Position numbers and translations under genes: made by a program
The notes under the pieces: generated by a model
What the model was told of the DNA's origin: nothing
What the model saw: only the letters and a program-made list of their open reading frames with translations
Database searches by the model: none
Source of the DNA: a virus
Length of the DNA stretch: 51,561 bases
Virus record (IMG/VR): IMGVR_UViG_3300028558_000035
Span: 1 to 51,561 of that record
Strand: one strand, 5' to 3'
Part shown: in pieces, positions 28,782-38,882 of the stretch
Layout of the letters: each line of letters opens with the position of its first letter
Numbering within the stretch: position 1 is the stretch's first letter

Positions 28782-31380
28782 GCTTCCGGACTGGTCCGAC
28801 CTCGGAGCGACGCCGAACGTCACGGGCTCGCGCCCGATCGGCAGCTATGACGTCAGTCCTTACGCGCGCGGCGCCGCGGCTGAGGCGGCTGCCGGAGCTA
28901 ATCTTGGCAAAGCGGTGGCCGATGTCGGTGCCGCCGGCAGCGACGTTCTCCTCGACCAGGCGCGCTACCAATACGCGACAGCCCACGCGGACTTCCTGTC
29001 GAAGAGCATCGACCTGAAGTCGTCGCTGGCGAACGACACCGACTATTCGACGATCGAGCAGCGCTACACCGACGGCATCAACAAGATCCGCGACGAGGCG
29101 GCCTCGAACATCAGCCTGCCCGGGATGCGCGCGCGGTTCGTCGACCTGGCGCAGCCGGAGATCGAGCAGGGCGTCGCAGGCATCCGGCAGCACGCCTTCA
29201 AGCTCGAGGGCGACGCCAACGTCGCCGACGTGCAGCAGCAGGGCTCGAAGTTCATCGACCAGGGCACGGCGGCGCCCGGCGACTCGCAGATGCAGCAGAA
29301 GCTGATCGGAGCCTATGGCGCCCGCGTCGACGGCCTGGCTGCGCGCGGCTGGATCTCCCAGGAAGCCGCGCTCAAGATGAAGCAGGACTGGGCGCATCAG
29401 TACGCGCTCGCCGACGGCGTCGCGCGCTCGAGCACGGATCCGCAGGGCGTCATCAACGACCTGCGCGCGGCGCCGGGCTCGCCCGATCAGATCGACAACC
29501 GCATCGTCCAGATCGAGAGCAACGGCAACCCGCTGGCGCGATCGAAGACCTCGAGCGCCTACGGCCTTGGACAGTTCGAGCCGGGCACCTGGCTGCCGCT
29601 GATCCGGCAAGCGCATCCCGAGCTCGCCGACAAGTCGGACGCGGACCTCCTGGCGCTGCGCGCCGATCGCGGCCTCAACATGGAAATGCTGGCGCTCAAT
29701 CGTCGGCAGAACACGGACTATCTGACGAAGAACGGCGTCGAGGCTTCGCCCGGCAACATCTACCTCGCGCATTTCCTCGGACCGGCCGGCGCCGCAGCCG
29801 TGGCGAAGGCCTCGCCGACGGCGCCGATCGGCGACGTGCTGGCCTCCGCCGTCGGCAAGGACCAGGCCGCGAAGATGATCGCGGCGAACGGCTCGATCCT
29901 CAACGGACAGACCGCCGGCGGCGTCGCGCAATGGGCGAGCGACAAGATGGGCGGCGTCGGTCCTGGCGGCGGCCACATCTACGACATCCTGCGGCCGGAC
30001 CAGCGCGCAATGCTGCTCGACCATGCGCAGACCGCGCTGCAGCGTCAGACCGTCACCGACTTCTCGGACTTTCAGGGCCGCGTGAAGGACAGCGAGGCGG
30101 AAGCCGCGCGCACGGGCAACGTCACCAATCCGATTGGGCCGGAAGAATTCGTTGCGCGCGCCGGGCCGGTGGCCGGACCGCAGGCCTATCAGCAGTACCA
30201 GGCCAACATCCAGCTCGGCCGCGACGTCTCGCGCGTGGCGAAGCTCGATCCGCAGGAACAAGCGCAGCTCATCCAGAGCTACGAGCCGAAGGCTGGAGAT
30301 CCTGGCTACGCCGATGCGGTGCAGCGTCAGAACATCCTGACGAAGGCGATCAAGCAATCCGAGGCTGAAAGGAAGGCCGATCCCGCGCAGTTTGCGATCA
30401 ACCGTCTTGCTGCGAGCGGTCCGGCCTACGACGCGCTGCAGAAGGCGACCGATCCGGCTGCCAAGACTGCGGCCGCGCGAAACTACGCCTCGACGACCCT
30501 GATGGAGCAGGACCACATCGGCCTGCCGCCCGAACAGCAGCACATCCTGCCGAAGGCCTATGCCGACGGCTTCAACAAGGCGATCGAGAAGGCGTCTTCA
30601 GCCACCGATCCGCAATCGCGCGTCGCGCTCATCAATGTGGTGCGGCAGGAAGCCTCGACCTGGGGTGAATACTGGCCGCAGGTGATGCGCGAGCTCTCGC
30701 CCGGCGTGCAGCCGGTGGTGCGCGCGATCGCCGCCGGCGCCGACGATACGGCGATGACGCGGATCCTCCGGCTCGATCCGAAGGACAACATGAAGAGCCT
30801 GCTGAGCGATCAGCCGGACACCAAGGTCTCCGCGGCTGCAGCTGCGGTCGACACGGCGATGGCGCCGCTGCGCGCGACGCTGCTGCCGAGCCAGCGCGAC
30901 GGCAAGAACAGCGATTTCGAGGCCTACTCCGGTCTCGCCGGCAAGCTGACCGCGCTCTATGTGCGCGACGGCGACGATGCGACGACGGCCGCGACGAAGG
31001 CCTTCAATGCGCTGATCGGCAATCGGTACGACTTCCGCGACACCTACCGAATTCCCAAGAGCGCCGGCGTCCTGCCTGATGACGTGCAGGCCGGCGCGCA
31101 GGTCGCCCGCGGCAAGCTCGGCGAGCTAGGCGTGCAGCCGGCGGTGAACGACATCGGCGTGTCGAACGCTGCAGCCGACTCGATCCCGAAGTTTGCGCGC
31201 GACGGGAAGTGGGTCACCGCGCCCGACAATTCCGGGCTCAATCTCGCGTACGGCGACAAGTTCGTGCGCCGGACCGATGGTCAGCCGCTGAAGCTGAGCT
31301 GGTCGCAGCTCTCCGACATGGCCAAGGCCAACCGGGCGGCGTCCGCGGCTGATCCGCAGTCGATGGTGATCACGCCGTGA
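28774..31380 (+). CDS. Internal virion protein with lytic transglycosylase domain, 868 aa
   Basis: The ATG at 28774 overlaps the gp14-like stop. A soluble lytic transglycosylase domain lies at about residues 240-360: the catalytic glutamate is E248 (IVQIESNGNPLA), followed by SSAYGLGQFEPGTW and NGVEASPGNIYLAHFLGP. The long flanks are helical and alanine/glutamine-rich. In T7-like phages such a protein is ejected with the DNA and opens the peptidoglycan locally. Here the SLT domain sits well inside the chain rather than at its end. Confidence 0.88.
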   Translation: MAKLPDWSDLGATPNVTGSRPIGSYDVSPYARGAAAEAAAGANLGKAVADVGAAGSDVLLDQARYQYATAHADFLSKSIDLKSSLANDTDYSTIEQRYTDGINKIRDEAASNISLPGMRARFVDLAQPEIEQGVAGIRQHAFKLEGDANVADVQQQGSKFIDQGTAAPGDSQMQQKLIGAYGARVDGLAARGWISQEAALKMKQDWAHQYALADGVARSSTDPQGVINDLRAAPGSPDQIDNRIVQIESNGNPLARSKTSSAYGLGQFEPGTWLPLIRQAHPELADKSDADLLALRADRGLNMEMLALNRRQNTDYLTKNGVEASPGNIYLAHFLGPAGAAAVAKASPTAPIGDVLASAVGKDQAAKMIAANGSILNGQTAGGVAQWASDKMGGVGPGGGHIYDILRPDQRAMLLDHAQTALQRQTVTDFSDFQGRVKDSEAEAARTGNVTNPIGPEEFVARAGPVAGPQAYQQYQANIQLGRDVSRVAKLDPQEQAQLIQSYEPKAGDPGYADAVQRQNILTKAIKQSEAERKADPAQFAINRLAASGPAYDALQKATDPAAKTAAARNYASTTLMEQDHIGLPPEQQHILPKAYADGFNKAIEKASSATDPQSRVALINVVRQEASTWGEYWPQVMRELSPGVQPVVRAIAAGADDTAMTRILRLDPKDNMKSLLSDQPDTKVSAAAAAVDTAMAPLRATLLPSQRDGKNSDFEAYSGLAGKLTALYVRDGDDATTAATKAFNALIGNRYDFRDTYRIPKSAGVLPDDVQAGAQVARGKLGELGVQPAVNDIGVSNAAADSIPKFARDGKWVTAPDNSGLNLAYGDKFVRRTDGQPLKLSWSQLSDMAKANRAASAADPQSMVITP

Positions 31381-34175
31381 CCTTCGCCGACAATTTCGCC
31401 GTGCCGGACGATACGGGACCGATCCGCGCGTCGGAGCTGCACGCGTCGCTCGGCGAAAGCCTCGGCGCGCAAGCGTCGGAAGCGCTCGATGCGCAGTCGG
31501 GCATTTCGGCGATGCAGCTGTGGCGTCGCGCCAAGAGCGCGATGGCCGGCGGCGATATGGTGCCGGGGCTCAATGCGCCCGATGCGCCGTTGCCGGAGGA
31601 CATCGCCAACTTCGACCAGGCGAAGGCCGAGATCCCGGACGTGTCGATCGCCGACGCGAAGGCGCGTGTGAAGCAGGAGGGTCTCGACGGGGCACTGCCG
31701 CTGCCGGACCAGCCGAGCATTAAGGCGCCCGTGCTGGATCTGATGATCCAGGAGGCGCAGGAGCACCGCGATCGCGAGGCAGCGATCGCGCGCGGACCGC
31801 ACGGGTTCTTTTCGGGTGCGCTCGGCTTCGCGACGTCGATCGGCGCCGGGATGATCGACCCGGTCAACATGGCCGCGTTCTCGATCCCGGTCCTCGGTGA
31901 GGCCCGGTGGGGCAAGCTGCTGGCGAATGCCGGGGACAGCCTCTTTGCGCGCGCCGGCGTCAGGGCGGTGCAGGGCGCGGCGCAGGGCGCCGTCGGCACC
32001 GCGGCGCTGCAGCCGCTCGATTACCTGATGCACACGGCCGACGGCCGGGATTACACGATGGCCGATGCGCTCAAGTCGGTGATCATGGGCGCCGGGATGG
32101 GCGCGGCGTTTCACGCCGGCATCGGTGGCGTCAGCGACGTCGCGGCCCGGTTCGGTGGCAGGGCACTGCCGGGCGCAGCTGATGGGCCTGGCGCGGCGGC
32201 AGTACAGCCGATTGGCGAAACTCAATTAGAAGGCCGTGGAGAGGCGTTCGGCACTCCCGGCGAGGAAGTGCCGGGTGTGACAGCGCCCAGCGCGCCGGCT
32301 GCGGCCGCGCCGGAGGCTGACGAGGCTTTCCGGGATATGCCTGACGCATATCCCCCGGACCATCCGGCGAGCGTGCTGGCGGATCTGCCGCCTGGCGCCC
32401 GCGAGGACGTGGCTCGTGCGGCCATGGCCGACGTGATCAACGGCCGGCCCGTTCGGGCCGCGGAGATGCTCCAGGAGGCGGCCAAGGTCGACCCGCGGAT
32501 CGCGGAGACGATCGACGCCTGGCACGGTTCGCCGCATGACTTTGACGCCTTCGACATTGCCCGGATTGGGGATGGCGAGGGCGCCCAGTCGTTCGGTCAT
32601 GGGCTCTACTTTGCCGAGAACGAGGGTGTTGCTCGTCGATATCGCGTTACGACGTCCGACGCGTCCTTCATTCGGAAGGTCCAGGATATCTACGACGAGT
32701 CCTCGTCACCGGATGAGGCGGCAGAAGCGATCCGTGACAGTACGACCTTCAATGCGGGCGAGAAGCGCCTGCTGACGGCGCTTCAGCACGATGACTGGCT
32801 GGGATTCGATTATCCGCATCAAGCGGTGTCGGCTGCGCTGCGTCAGCCTCGCAATTTCGATCTTTCGCCCGAAAGGCAAAAAGCGCTCGCCGATCTCGGC
32901 CGCGTGTACCGCGTAAAGATCCGGGCGCGCCCAGAGCAGCTGCTCGACTGGGACAAGCCGCTGGCTGAGCAGAGCCCGGAAGTGAAGGAAGCTGTCTCGA
33001 AGCTGCTGCCCGAAGGCAAGACGAAGTGGGGCTTTGAGCCGCGTACGGGTGAGGACTTTGCTCGCGCAATGCCGGACCACCTCGGTGAGCCCGGTCCCAC
33101 CACGAAGATCGCCAATCGAGCCAAGGCCTCGGAGGCGATGCGCAACGCGGGCATCCTCGGCATCAAATACCTGGATCAGGGATCCCGCGCGCGCGGAGAA
33201 GGCACACGTAATTTCGTCGTGTTCTCTGACCGCGACGTCGAGATCACGCACAAGAACGGCATCCCGGTCTCGCGTGCGGAAGCGAAAGCGATCAAGGCGG
33301 AGAAGCGCGCGGCAAAACCGCAGTCGCTGCTCGAATTCATCCGCGCCAAGGGCGGCGTGAGCGAGGACGATCCGCTTGCGGCCGACCTGTTGCAGTCCTT
33401 CGGCGGCGAAAACCCGAACATCCGCGGCAAGGGCAAGCTGGTGCGGCCGGAGGGGCTTAGCCTCGACCGGTTGCGCGAGGCCGCGGTCGAAGCTGGCTAT
33501 CTGCACGATCATGGCGACGAAACCGGCGGTGCTTCACAGAGCACTATCCAGGACCTGCTCGACTCGGTCGATCGAGAGGCGAGGGGCGAGAAGCAGTACC
33601 CGCGCGGCGAGGAGCTCGCCGGCGTCGACGAGAACGCCGCGCACCTGGCGGAGCGCAGCGAGGCGGAACGCGAGATCTTCTTCCACCAGGCCGGCGAAGA
33701 CATCGACCGCCTGCTGGACCAGAACGGCGTGACGGCCATCCGTCCGCAGATCAAGAACTTCGCGCTGCGCCTGCTCGAGCGCGGCAAGGCGCGGGATGCG
33801 GAAGACGCCTTCCATCAATCGCTCGACAACTTCGACATGCTCGGCGATCGGCCGCAGATGGGCGATGCCGACATGGCGGACTGGCAGCAGTTCGCCAATG
33901 CGCCGGCCGACTATGAGGATCCCGAGTTCGTGGCGCAGTCGAAACAAGCGGCTGCGACGCCCGAGCCCGCGTCGGTGGATCCGGCAAAGGCGCCGTCGGC
34001 GGCCGAGCAAGCTGCAGCTGAGGCCGACAAGGTCCTCGAGGACATGCGGCCGATGCTGACCGAGGAAGAGCGCACGCAGATCGACGAGCTGCTCGGCCAG
34101 CTCGATCGCGACCGTGAAGAGCGCGGCAGCATCATCAAGGAAGGCGCGGCCTGTCTCGCCGCGGCGGTGGCTTAG
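31377..34175 (+). CDS. Large internal virion protein with ADP-ribosyltransferase-like domain, 932 aa
   Basis: GTG at 31377 overlaps the previous stop. The N-terminal 270 residues include hydrophobic glycine/alanine stretches (FSGALGFATSIGAGMIDPVN). From residue 381, AWHGSPHDFDAFDIARIGDG, then H408-G-L-Y411-F-A-E (GHGLYFAENEGVARRYR), and later GIKYLDQGSRARGEGTRNF with VVFSDRDVEIT match the ADP-ribosyltransferase domain of phage polyvalent proteins. The C-terminal 300 residues are helical. Ejected into the host, this domain could modify host proteins early in infection. The domain call is from motif memory; activity is untested. Confidence 0.75.
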   Translation: MTFADNFAVPDDTGPIRASELHASLGESLGAQASEALDAQSGISAMQLWRRAKSAMAGGDMVPGLNAPDAPLPEDIANFDQAKAEIPDVSIADAKARVKQEGLDGALPLPDQPSIKAPVLDLMIQEAQEHRDREAAIARGPHGFFSGALGFATSIGAGMIDPVNMAAFSIPVLGEARWGKLLANAGDSLFARAGVRAVQGAAQGAVGTAALQPLDYLMHTADGRDYTMADALKSVIMGAGMGAAFHAGIGGVSDVAARFGGRALPGAADGPGAAAVQPIGETQLEGRGEAFGTPGEEVPGVTAPSAPAAAAPEADEAFRDMPDAYPPDHPASVLADLPPGAREDVARAAMADVINGRPVRAAEMLQEAAKVDPRIAETIDAWHGSPHDFDAFDIARIGDGEGAQSFGHGLYFAENEGVARRYRVTTSDASFIRKVQDIYDESSSPDEAAEAIRDSTTFNAGEKRLLTALQHDDWLGFDYPHQAVSAALRQPRNFDLSPERQKALADLGRVYRVKIRARPEQLLDWDKPLAEQSPEVKEAVSKLLPEGKTKWGFEPRTGEDFARAMPDHLGEPGPTTKIANRAKASEAMRNAGILGIKYLDQGSRARGEGTRNFVVFSDRDVEITHKNGIPVSRAEAKAIKAEKRAAKPQSLLEFIRAKGGVSEDDPLAADLLQSFGGENPNIRGKGKLVRPEGLSLDRLREAAVEAGYLHDHGDETGGASQSTIQDLLDSVDREARGEKQYPRGEELAGVDENAAHLAERSEAEREIFFHQAGEDIDRLLDQNGVTAIRPQIKNFALRLLERGKARDAEDAFHQSLDNFDMLGDRPQMGDADMADWQQFANAPADYEDPEFVAQSKQAAATPEPASVDPAKAPSAAEQAAAEADKVLEDMRPMLTEEERTQIDELLGQLDRDREERGSIIKEGAACLAAAVA

Positions 34176-36916
34176 TGGCGCGCTCACGCAAGGACTGCCT
34201 TGACGAGATCGCCCGCAAAGCCGGGCGTTCGCGCAAGGATGTCGAGGACGTCCTCGACGACATCCTCGAGCGCGCCGATCAATACGAGCACGACGGCATG
34301 TCGCCGGACGAGTCGTACGCGAAGGCGCGCGACGAGATGCTGCAGGAGATCGGCGAGCAGGCGGCGCTCCGCCGGCGGGCCGAGATCCTTGACCTGCGGA
34401 AGATGGCGTCGCGGCATCGCTACTACGCGCAGACCGCGGCCGAGGTGAAAGCTCTGGCGCCGAAGCTCGCAGCCGAAGGGCCGAAGCTGGCGCTCGAGGC
34501 CAAGCTCGTCGGCATCAACCTGCCGGTCACGCGTGGCCGCATGTCGGTCGACGCGCAGTATGTGGCGCTGCGCCGCGACTGGGTCGGCGGCTTTGCGCGG
34601 GATCTCGAGCAGGGCGGCCTGATGAAGGTCTTCGCGTCTCGCGCGCTCGAGGAGAAATGGACGGACGAGCTCTTCGAGCTCAACCGCGGCCGTGACGGCA
34701 ACCCGGGCATCACCAAGGACAAGCAGGCGCTAGAGATCGCGCGCACGATCCAGAAGTGGCAGCGGGTCGGCATGGCTGCGATCAACCGCGAAGGCGGATG
34801 GGTGCGGTCGTATTCCGGCTACATCACCAAGTCGTCGCACGACGCCGACGCCATCCGCCGCGCGGGTCCGCTGCAGTGGGCGGCCGACGTCCTGCCGAAG
34901 CTGGATCTGCGGCGCACCTTCGGCACCGCCGATCGGCAGCAGGCGCTCGACGCGCTGCATCAGATGTTCGATCCGCTGTCGAAGGGCAACCATTTCGATT
35001 ACGGCCGACCGGTGGAAGAGCCGCTCTATCCGAACGTGGCCTCGAAGGCCTCGGCCACGCGCGAGTTGCACTTCCGATCGGGCAAGGACTGGCGGGCCTA
35101 TAACGAGAAATACGGCGTTTCCAATCCGACGCACACGGTGGTGCAGGCACTCTCGATCGGCGCCAGGCGCACCGCACTCCTGAAGGAATTCGGGTCGAAG
35201 CCGGCCGAGGCCTTCGAGAAGGACGTCCAGTTCATCAAAGCGACGCTGAAGGCTGAGAGCAAGGGCGCGCTGTCGAAGATGTCCGCGCTCGAGGCGCGGC
35301 TGAGCTCGCCCGGTCTCGACGCGGCGACCAAGCCGAAGCTCGAGGCCGACATTGCGGAGCTGCGCGGCAAGGTCGACGAGTCGGTCGCCAAGTTTCAGGA
35401 TTTCGAGGCCTTCACCGGCAAGGACACCGTGTTCGGCTCGGCCGCGCACAATCGCTTCGCGCAGATCGACGGCACCTCGCAGAAGCCGGTCAACCGCACG
35501 ATGGCGAACGTCGCCTCGGGCTGGATGGCCATTCAGCGCATGGCCAAGCTCGGCCGCGTTGCGCTCACGCACTTTGCTTCGCTGCCGACCAAGGCGATGG
35601 AAGCCCGCTACTGGGGCATTCCGTTCGCCGAGCGGTATAGGTCGCTGATCCGTGGCCTGACGCAGGGCACCGACGGTTCGGTGAAGCGCCAGGCGCTTGA
35701 TGCGACGCTGGTCGCATTCGAGAACCGGCTCGGTCACATGATGTCGATGTACGACGTCGCCGACGCGCCCGCCGGCGCGCTGGCAAAATGGGAGACGACG
35801 TTCTTCAAGCTGACCGGCGTCTCGAGCGTCATCGACAATCAGCGCGGCGATGCGGAGGCGATGTTCGCCTCGCACATCGGCGCCAAGCGCGGGCAGGCCT
35901 GGGCCGACGTCGGCCGCAAGGAACAGCGTGTCCTTAAAGGCTTCGGCATCGGCGAGGCCGAATGGAAAGCGCTGCACGGCGTCGAATGGAGCAAGCTGGG
36001 CGATCGCACCTATCTGTTCCCGGCCGATGCGATGAAGCTCTCGGACGATCAGATTCGGGCCTACGTGAAAGAAGCCCGGCCCGGCGGGATAGCCGAACGC
36101 GCAAACGACGTCGACGTGGCGAAGGCGCGCGAGGATCTCGCGCTGCAGCTCGCCGCCGCCTACAGCGATCGGGCTGGCTTCGCGGTGCCAATGCCGTCGG
36201 CGCGTATCCGCGCCATGCTGTTTCAGAAGGCATTCGAGCCCGGCACCGGTCTGAACACCGCGCTGCGGCTGCTTTACCAGTTTAAAATCTGGCCGGCCGA
36301 CATGGTTGTGCGCGCCTGGGGCCGCGAGATCTACGGCACGATCGGCGACGGCCGCATGGATCGCGTCGCCGGCCTGGCGGAAGCCGCGGTCGGCGCCATC
36401 GTGTTCGGCGTGGCCTCGGAAGCGGTGCGCGAAGCCATCCAGGGCCGCGATCCGATCGCGGAGATGCAGCACAACCCGATCGGCGCAATCGTCAAGGGCG
36501 GCCAGCGCTCGGGCTTCGGCTCGCTGGTCGGTGACTTCTTGCTCGGCGAGTTCGATCGGCACGGCTTCTCGGCCGTCGGCTCGCTGGCCGGCCCGACCTT
36601 CAGCCAGATCGACACGCTCGTCGATCTGCTGCATGCCGGCGGCCGCACGAAGGATGGGACGTTTGGCGCCACGGCGATGCGCGAGCGTGGGGCGGACTTG
36701 ATCAAGCTGGCCCGCGACAACACGCCCTTTATGAACCTCTGGGCAACGTCCTGGGCGATGAACGCACTCGTCTGGCATCGCCTGCAGGAATGGATCAGCC
36801 CGGGATATCTGCAGCGCGCCGAACAGCGGCAGAAGCAGCAGGAGGGTGCGCACTTCCTCATCTCGCCGGCGAAGACCGATCAGTTCATCACCGGCCGCGC
36901 GCCGAGCCCCTTCTAG
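34175..36916 (+). CDS. Largest internal virion/ejection protein, 913 aa
   Basis: GTG at 34175 overlaps the preceding TAG. The chain is helical with coiled-coil blocks (KAESKGALSKMSALEARLSS, LEADIAELRGKVDESVAKFQ). A hydrophobic glycine/alanine region lies near residues 725-760 (AGLAEAAVGAIVFGVASEAV). Position and size match the gp15/gp16-type ejection proteins of T7-like phages, which form the conduit across the periplasm and inner membrane. No enzymatic motif was seen. Confidence 0.7.
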   Translation: MARSRKDCLDEIARKAGRSRKDVEDVLDDILERADQYEHDGMSPDESYAKARDEMLQEIGEQAALRRRAEILDLRKMASRHRYYAQTAAEVKALAPKLAAEGPKLALEAKLVGINLPVTRGRMSVDAQYVALRRDWVGGFARDLEQGGLMKVFASRALEEKWTDELFELNRGRDGNPGITKDKQALEIARTIQKWQRVGMAAINREGGWVRSYSGYITKSSHDADAIRRAGPLQWAADVLPKLDLRRTFGTADRQQALDALHQMFDPLSKGNHFDYGRPVEEPLYPNVASKASATRELHFRSGKDWRAYNEKYGVSNPTHTVVQALSIGARRTALLKEFGSKPAEAFEKDVQFIKATLKAESKGALSKMSALEARLSSPGLDAATKPKLEADIAELRGKVDESVAKFQDFEAFTGKDTVFGSAAHNRFAQIDGTSQKPVNRTMANVASGWMAIQRMAKLGRVALTHFASLPTKAMEARYWGIPFAERYRSLIRGLTQGTDGSVKRQALDATLVAFENRLGHMMSMYDVADAPAGALAKWETTFFKLTGVSSVIDNQRGDAEAMFASHIGAKRGQAWADVGRKEQRVLKGFGIGEAEWKALHGVEWSKLGDRTYLFPADAMKLSDDQIRAYVKEARPGGIAERANDVDVAKAREDLALQLAAAYSDRAGFAVPMPSARIRAMLFQKAFEPGTGLNTALRLLYQFKIWPADMVVRAWGREIYGTIGDGRMDRVAGLAEAAVGAIVFGVASEAVREAIQGRDPIAEMQHNPIGAIVKGGQRSGFGSLVGDFLLGEFDRHGFSAVGSLAGPTFSQIDTLVDLLHAGGRTKDGTFGATAMRERGADLIKLARDNTPFMNLWATSWAMNALVWHRLQEWISPGYLQRAEQRQKQQEGAHFLISPAKTDQFITGRAPSPF

Positions 36917-36928
36917 TGGAGCTGCTCG

Positions 36929-37696
36929 ATGGCAACCCTTGATCGCCGCGGCGTCGTCGTCTCGGCGACCGATCCCGCGCAGGCGTCGGATCCAAATCCC
37001 GGGCTCGCCATCAAGGTCGCCGTCGCGACGTCGACGACGGCCGATATCGTGCTCAACGGTCTGCAGACGCTGGATGCCGTCGTGCTCGGTGAGGGCGATC
37101 GCGTGCTGGTCAAGGACCAGACGGACCCGACGCAGAACGGGATCTACAACGCCTCGAGCGGCAACTGGCCGCGCGCCGCGGACGCAGACAAGACGTCGGA
37201 TTTTGCGCCGGGCATGCGCGTCGAGGTGATGGGCGGCACGCTCAACGGCGGCAAGGCCTACAAGCTCACCTCGGCGTCGCCGGTGGTGATTGGCACGTCG
37301 GCCATCACCTGGGCGGTGGTGACCTATCCGAATTCCGCGATCGAGTGGCAGTTCGGCGGCGACGCCAGCGGGGGTGCCATCATTCTGCCGGGTCTGGGCC
37401 CGGCGCTCGAGGTGCCGTTCCAGTGCACGATCGTGCGGGCGCGGCTGTCGGCCGACCGCGTGGGCTCATTCCAGGTGGATCTGTGGAAGACCGCCTTCGG
37501 CGTGGTGCCGAGCTCGGCGAACAGCATCTGCGCCGCGGACCTGCCGACCTTGTCGAATGCGCAGTTTGCCGAGAACATTGCGCTTCCGGGTTGGACCACG
37601 ATGCTCAACGAGGGCGACTTCATCACGCCGAACATCGTGAGCTCGTCCGTCGTGCGACTTTTGACGCTGTCGCTTCAGCTTTCGCGGTTCAACTGA
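36929..37696 (+). CDS. Tail fibre/tip protein with shared N-terminal adaptor domain, 255 aa
   Basis: The N-terminal 110 residues (VAVATSTTADIVLNGLQTLD, LGEGDRVLVKDQTDPTQNGI, then YNASSGNWPRAADADKTSDF) form a repeat domain widely found in phage fibres, and the same domain opens the 606-aa fibre at 40540. The C-terminal 140 residues are a separate beta-sandwich (WQFGGDASGGAIILPGLGPA). The shared part probably binds the tail, and the unique part may touch the receptor. It starts 12 nt after the ejection-protein gene. Confidence 0.75.
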   Translation: MATLDRRGVVVSATDPAQASDPNPGLAIKVAVATSTTADIVLNGLQTLDAVVLGEGDRVLVKDQTDPTQNGIYNASSGNWPRAADADKTSDFAPGMRVEVMGGTLNGGKAYKLTSASPVVIGTSAITWAVVTYPNSAIEWQFGGDASGGAIILPGLGPALEVPFQCTIVRARLSADRVGSFQVDLWKTAFGVVPSSANSICAADLPTLSNAQFAENIALPGWTTMLNEGDFITPNIVSSSVVRLLTLSLQLSRFN

Positions 37697-37699
37697 CGC

Positions 37700-38485
37700 A
37701 TGTCCTATTCGATCACGGATCTCGGCGGCGTTTTCGGCGTCACGACGACGTCGATCTCTCTGTCGGGCCTGACTGTTCCTGCCGGATCGCTGATCTGCGC
37801 GCTCGCGCAGTGCAATGGTGACGTGCCGGCCTCCTTCAGCATCACCGATGGTGCCGGCAACATCTACGGGCAGATCGGCACCTTGCTGCCAAACGGCGCC
37901 GCAACTGCGAACGGAGCGTTGTATTACGTCTGGAACTGCGCAGCGCTGTCGGGCGCGTCAATCAGCTTCTCGCACGGCAGCGCGAACAATTTTGGATGCA
38001 GTCTTTCCGCATTCTATGCGACCGGCGTCCTCGCGGCCTCGGACCCGCACGATGCTGGCGTCGATGTCGTGACCACGGGGTCCGGTACGAGCGAAAGCTG
38101 CACGTCGGGTGCTCCGGCCGGTGCCAACGAGCTCTTTGTGGCGGCGAGCTGCTACTGGTCCGACTCGACTTTCAACCAGGACACGGGCCACGGCTGGGGT
38201 GCACCCTTCACGCCGGTTCATAATTCGCTCGTGACGATGGGCTCCGCCGGCGGCACGCTGATTAACGTCGGCTCGGGTGCAAAGACCTACGCGCCGACAA
38301 CGGCCGCAGGCGTGCAATGGGCAGTGCGCGTCGCGGCCTTTAAGCCGGCTTCTGAAGTATTTGTCCCCTACGCACCGATGCAGCAGCTCGGCCCGATCCT
38401 CGCCCAGTGTAGGGCGATCGGCCGGTCCTTCAGCGGGTGGCGGAAGCGTCGCTCCGGTCTCCTCACTCCCGCCTGGAGCATGTGA
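37700..38485 (+). CDS. Putative tail fibre/receptor-binding protein, 261 aa
   Basis: ATG at 37700, 3 nt after the previous stop. Residues 1-220 read as a repetitive beta-sandwich (TTTSISLSGLTVPAGSLICA, NGALYYVWNCAALSGASISF), a composition typical of phage fibre and adhesin domains. The last 40 residues are different, basic and helical (GRSFSGWRKRRSGLLTPAWS). No specific name can be given. The stop overlaps the next ATG. Confidence 0.6.
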   Translation: MSYSITDLGGVFGVTTTSISLSGLTVPAGSLICALAQCNGDVPASFSITDGAGNIYGQIGTLLPNGAATANGALYYVWNCAALSGASISFSHGSANNFGCSLSAFYATGVLAASDPHDAGVDVVTTGSGTSESCTSGAPAGANELFVAASCYWSDSTFNQDTGHGWGAPFTPVHNSLVTMGSAGGTLINVGSGAKTYAPTTAAGVQWAVRVAAFKPASEVFVPYAPMQQLGPILAQCRAIGRSFSGWRKRRSGLLTPAWSM

Positions 38486-38790
38486 TGCAGGCGTTCCCGC
38501 ACTACGACCTCAGGCAGTTTCCCTTCATGAAGCCGCAGGGGCCGCACATGCCGGTCTCCGAGGCCTACGTCTGCATCCCGCCGGCGCTGGTGATTACCGA
38601 CGGCGAGGGCGCACTCTGGACGCTCGGCTTCGACCAGGGCGGCTGGCGCACGGGCGAGTTCGAGTTCGACGTCGTGCGCAACGGCCGCAAAACCGGCGAG
38701 CACGCCTGCCGCATCGAATATCGCGGCGGCAAGGTGCGGATCTTCGGCGAGGCCGGCTGGCGCACCTGGAACGGCCGCACCTTCATCTGA
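38485..38790 (+). CDS. Small structural-region protein, 101 aa
   Basis: ATG at 38485 overlaps the TGA of the preceding gene. The product (MQAFPHYDLRQFPFMKPQGP) contains VITDGEGALWTLGFDQGGWR, TGEFEFDVVRNGRKTGEHAC and FGEAGWRTWNGRTFI, a compact beta-rich fold with tryptophans. It may be a fibre-tip or assembly protein. The 92 nt after it show no gene. Confidence 0.55.
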   Translation: MQAFPHYDLRQFPFMKPQGPHMPVSEAYVCIPPALVITDGEGALWTLGFDQGGWRTGEFEFDVVRNGRKTGEHACRIEYRGGKVRIFGEAGWRTWNGRTFI

Positions 38791-38882
38791 AATCCCGCCG
38801 GCAACGGCGGCGATGCCCACAATAACGCCCTTGGGCAGGGCGCCGGCGGTGAGATGCCGCGTATCATCAATGGAGTCGCTCT

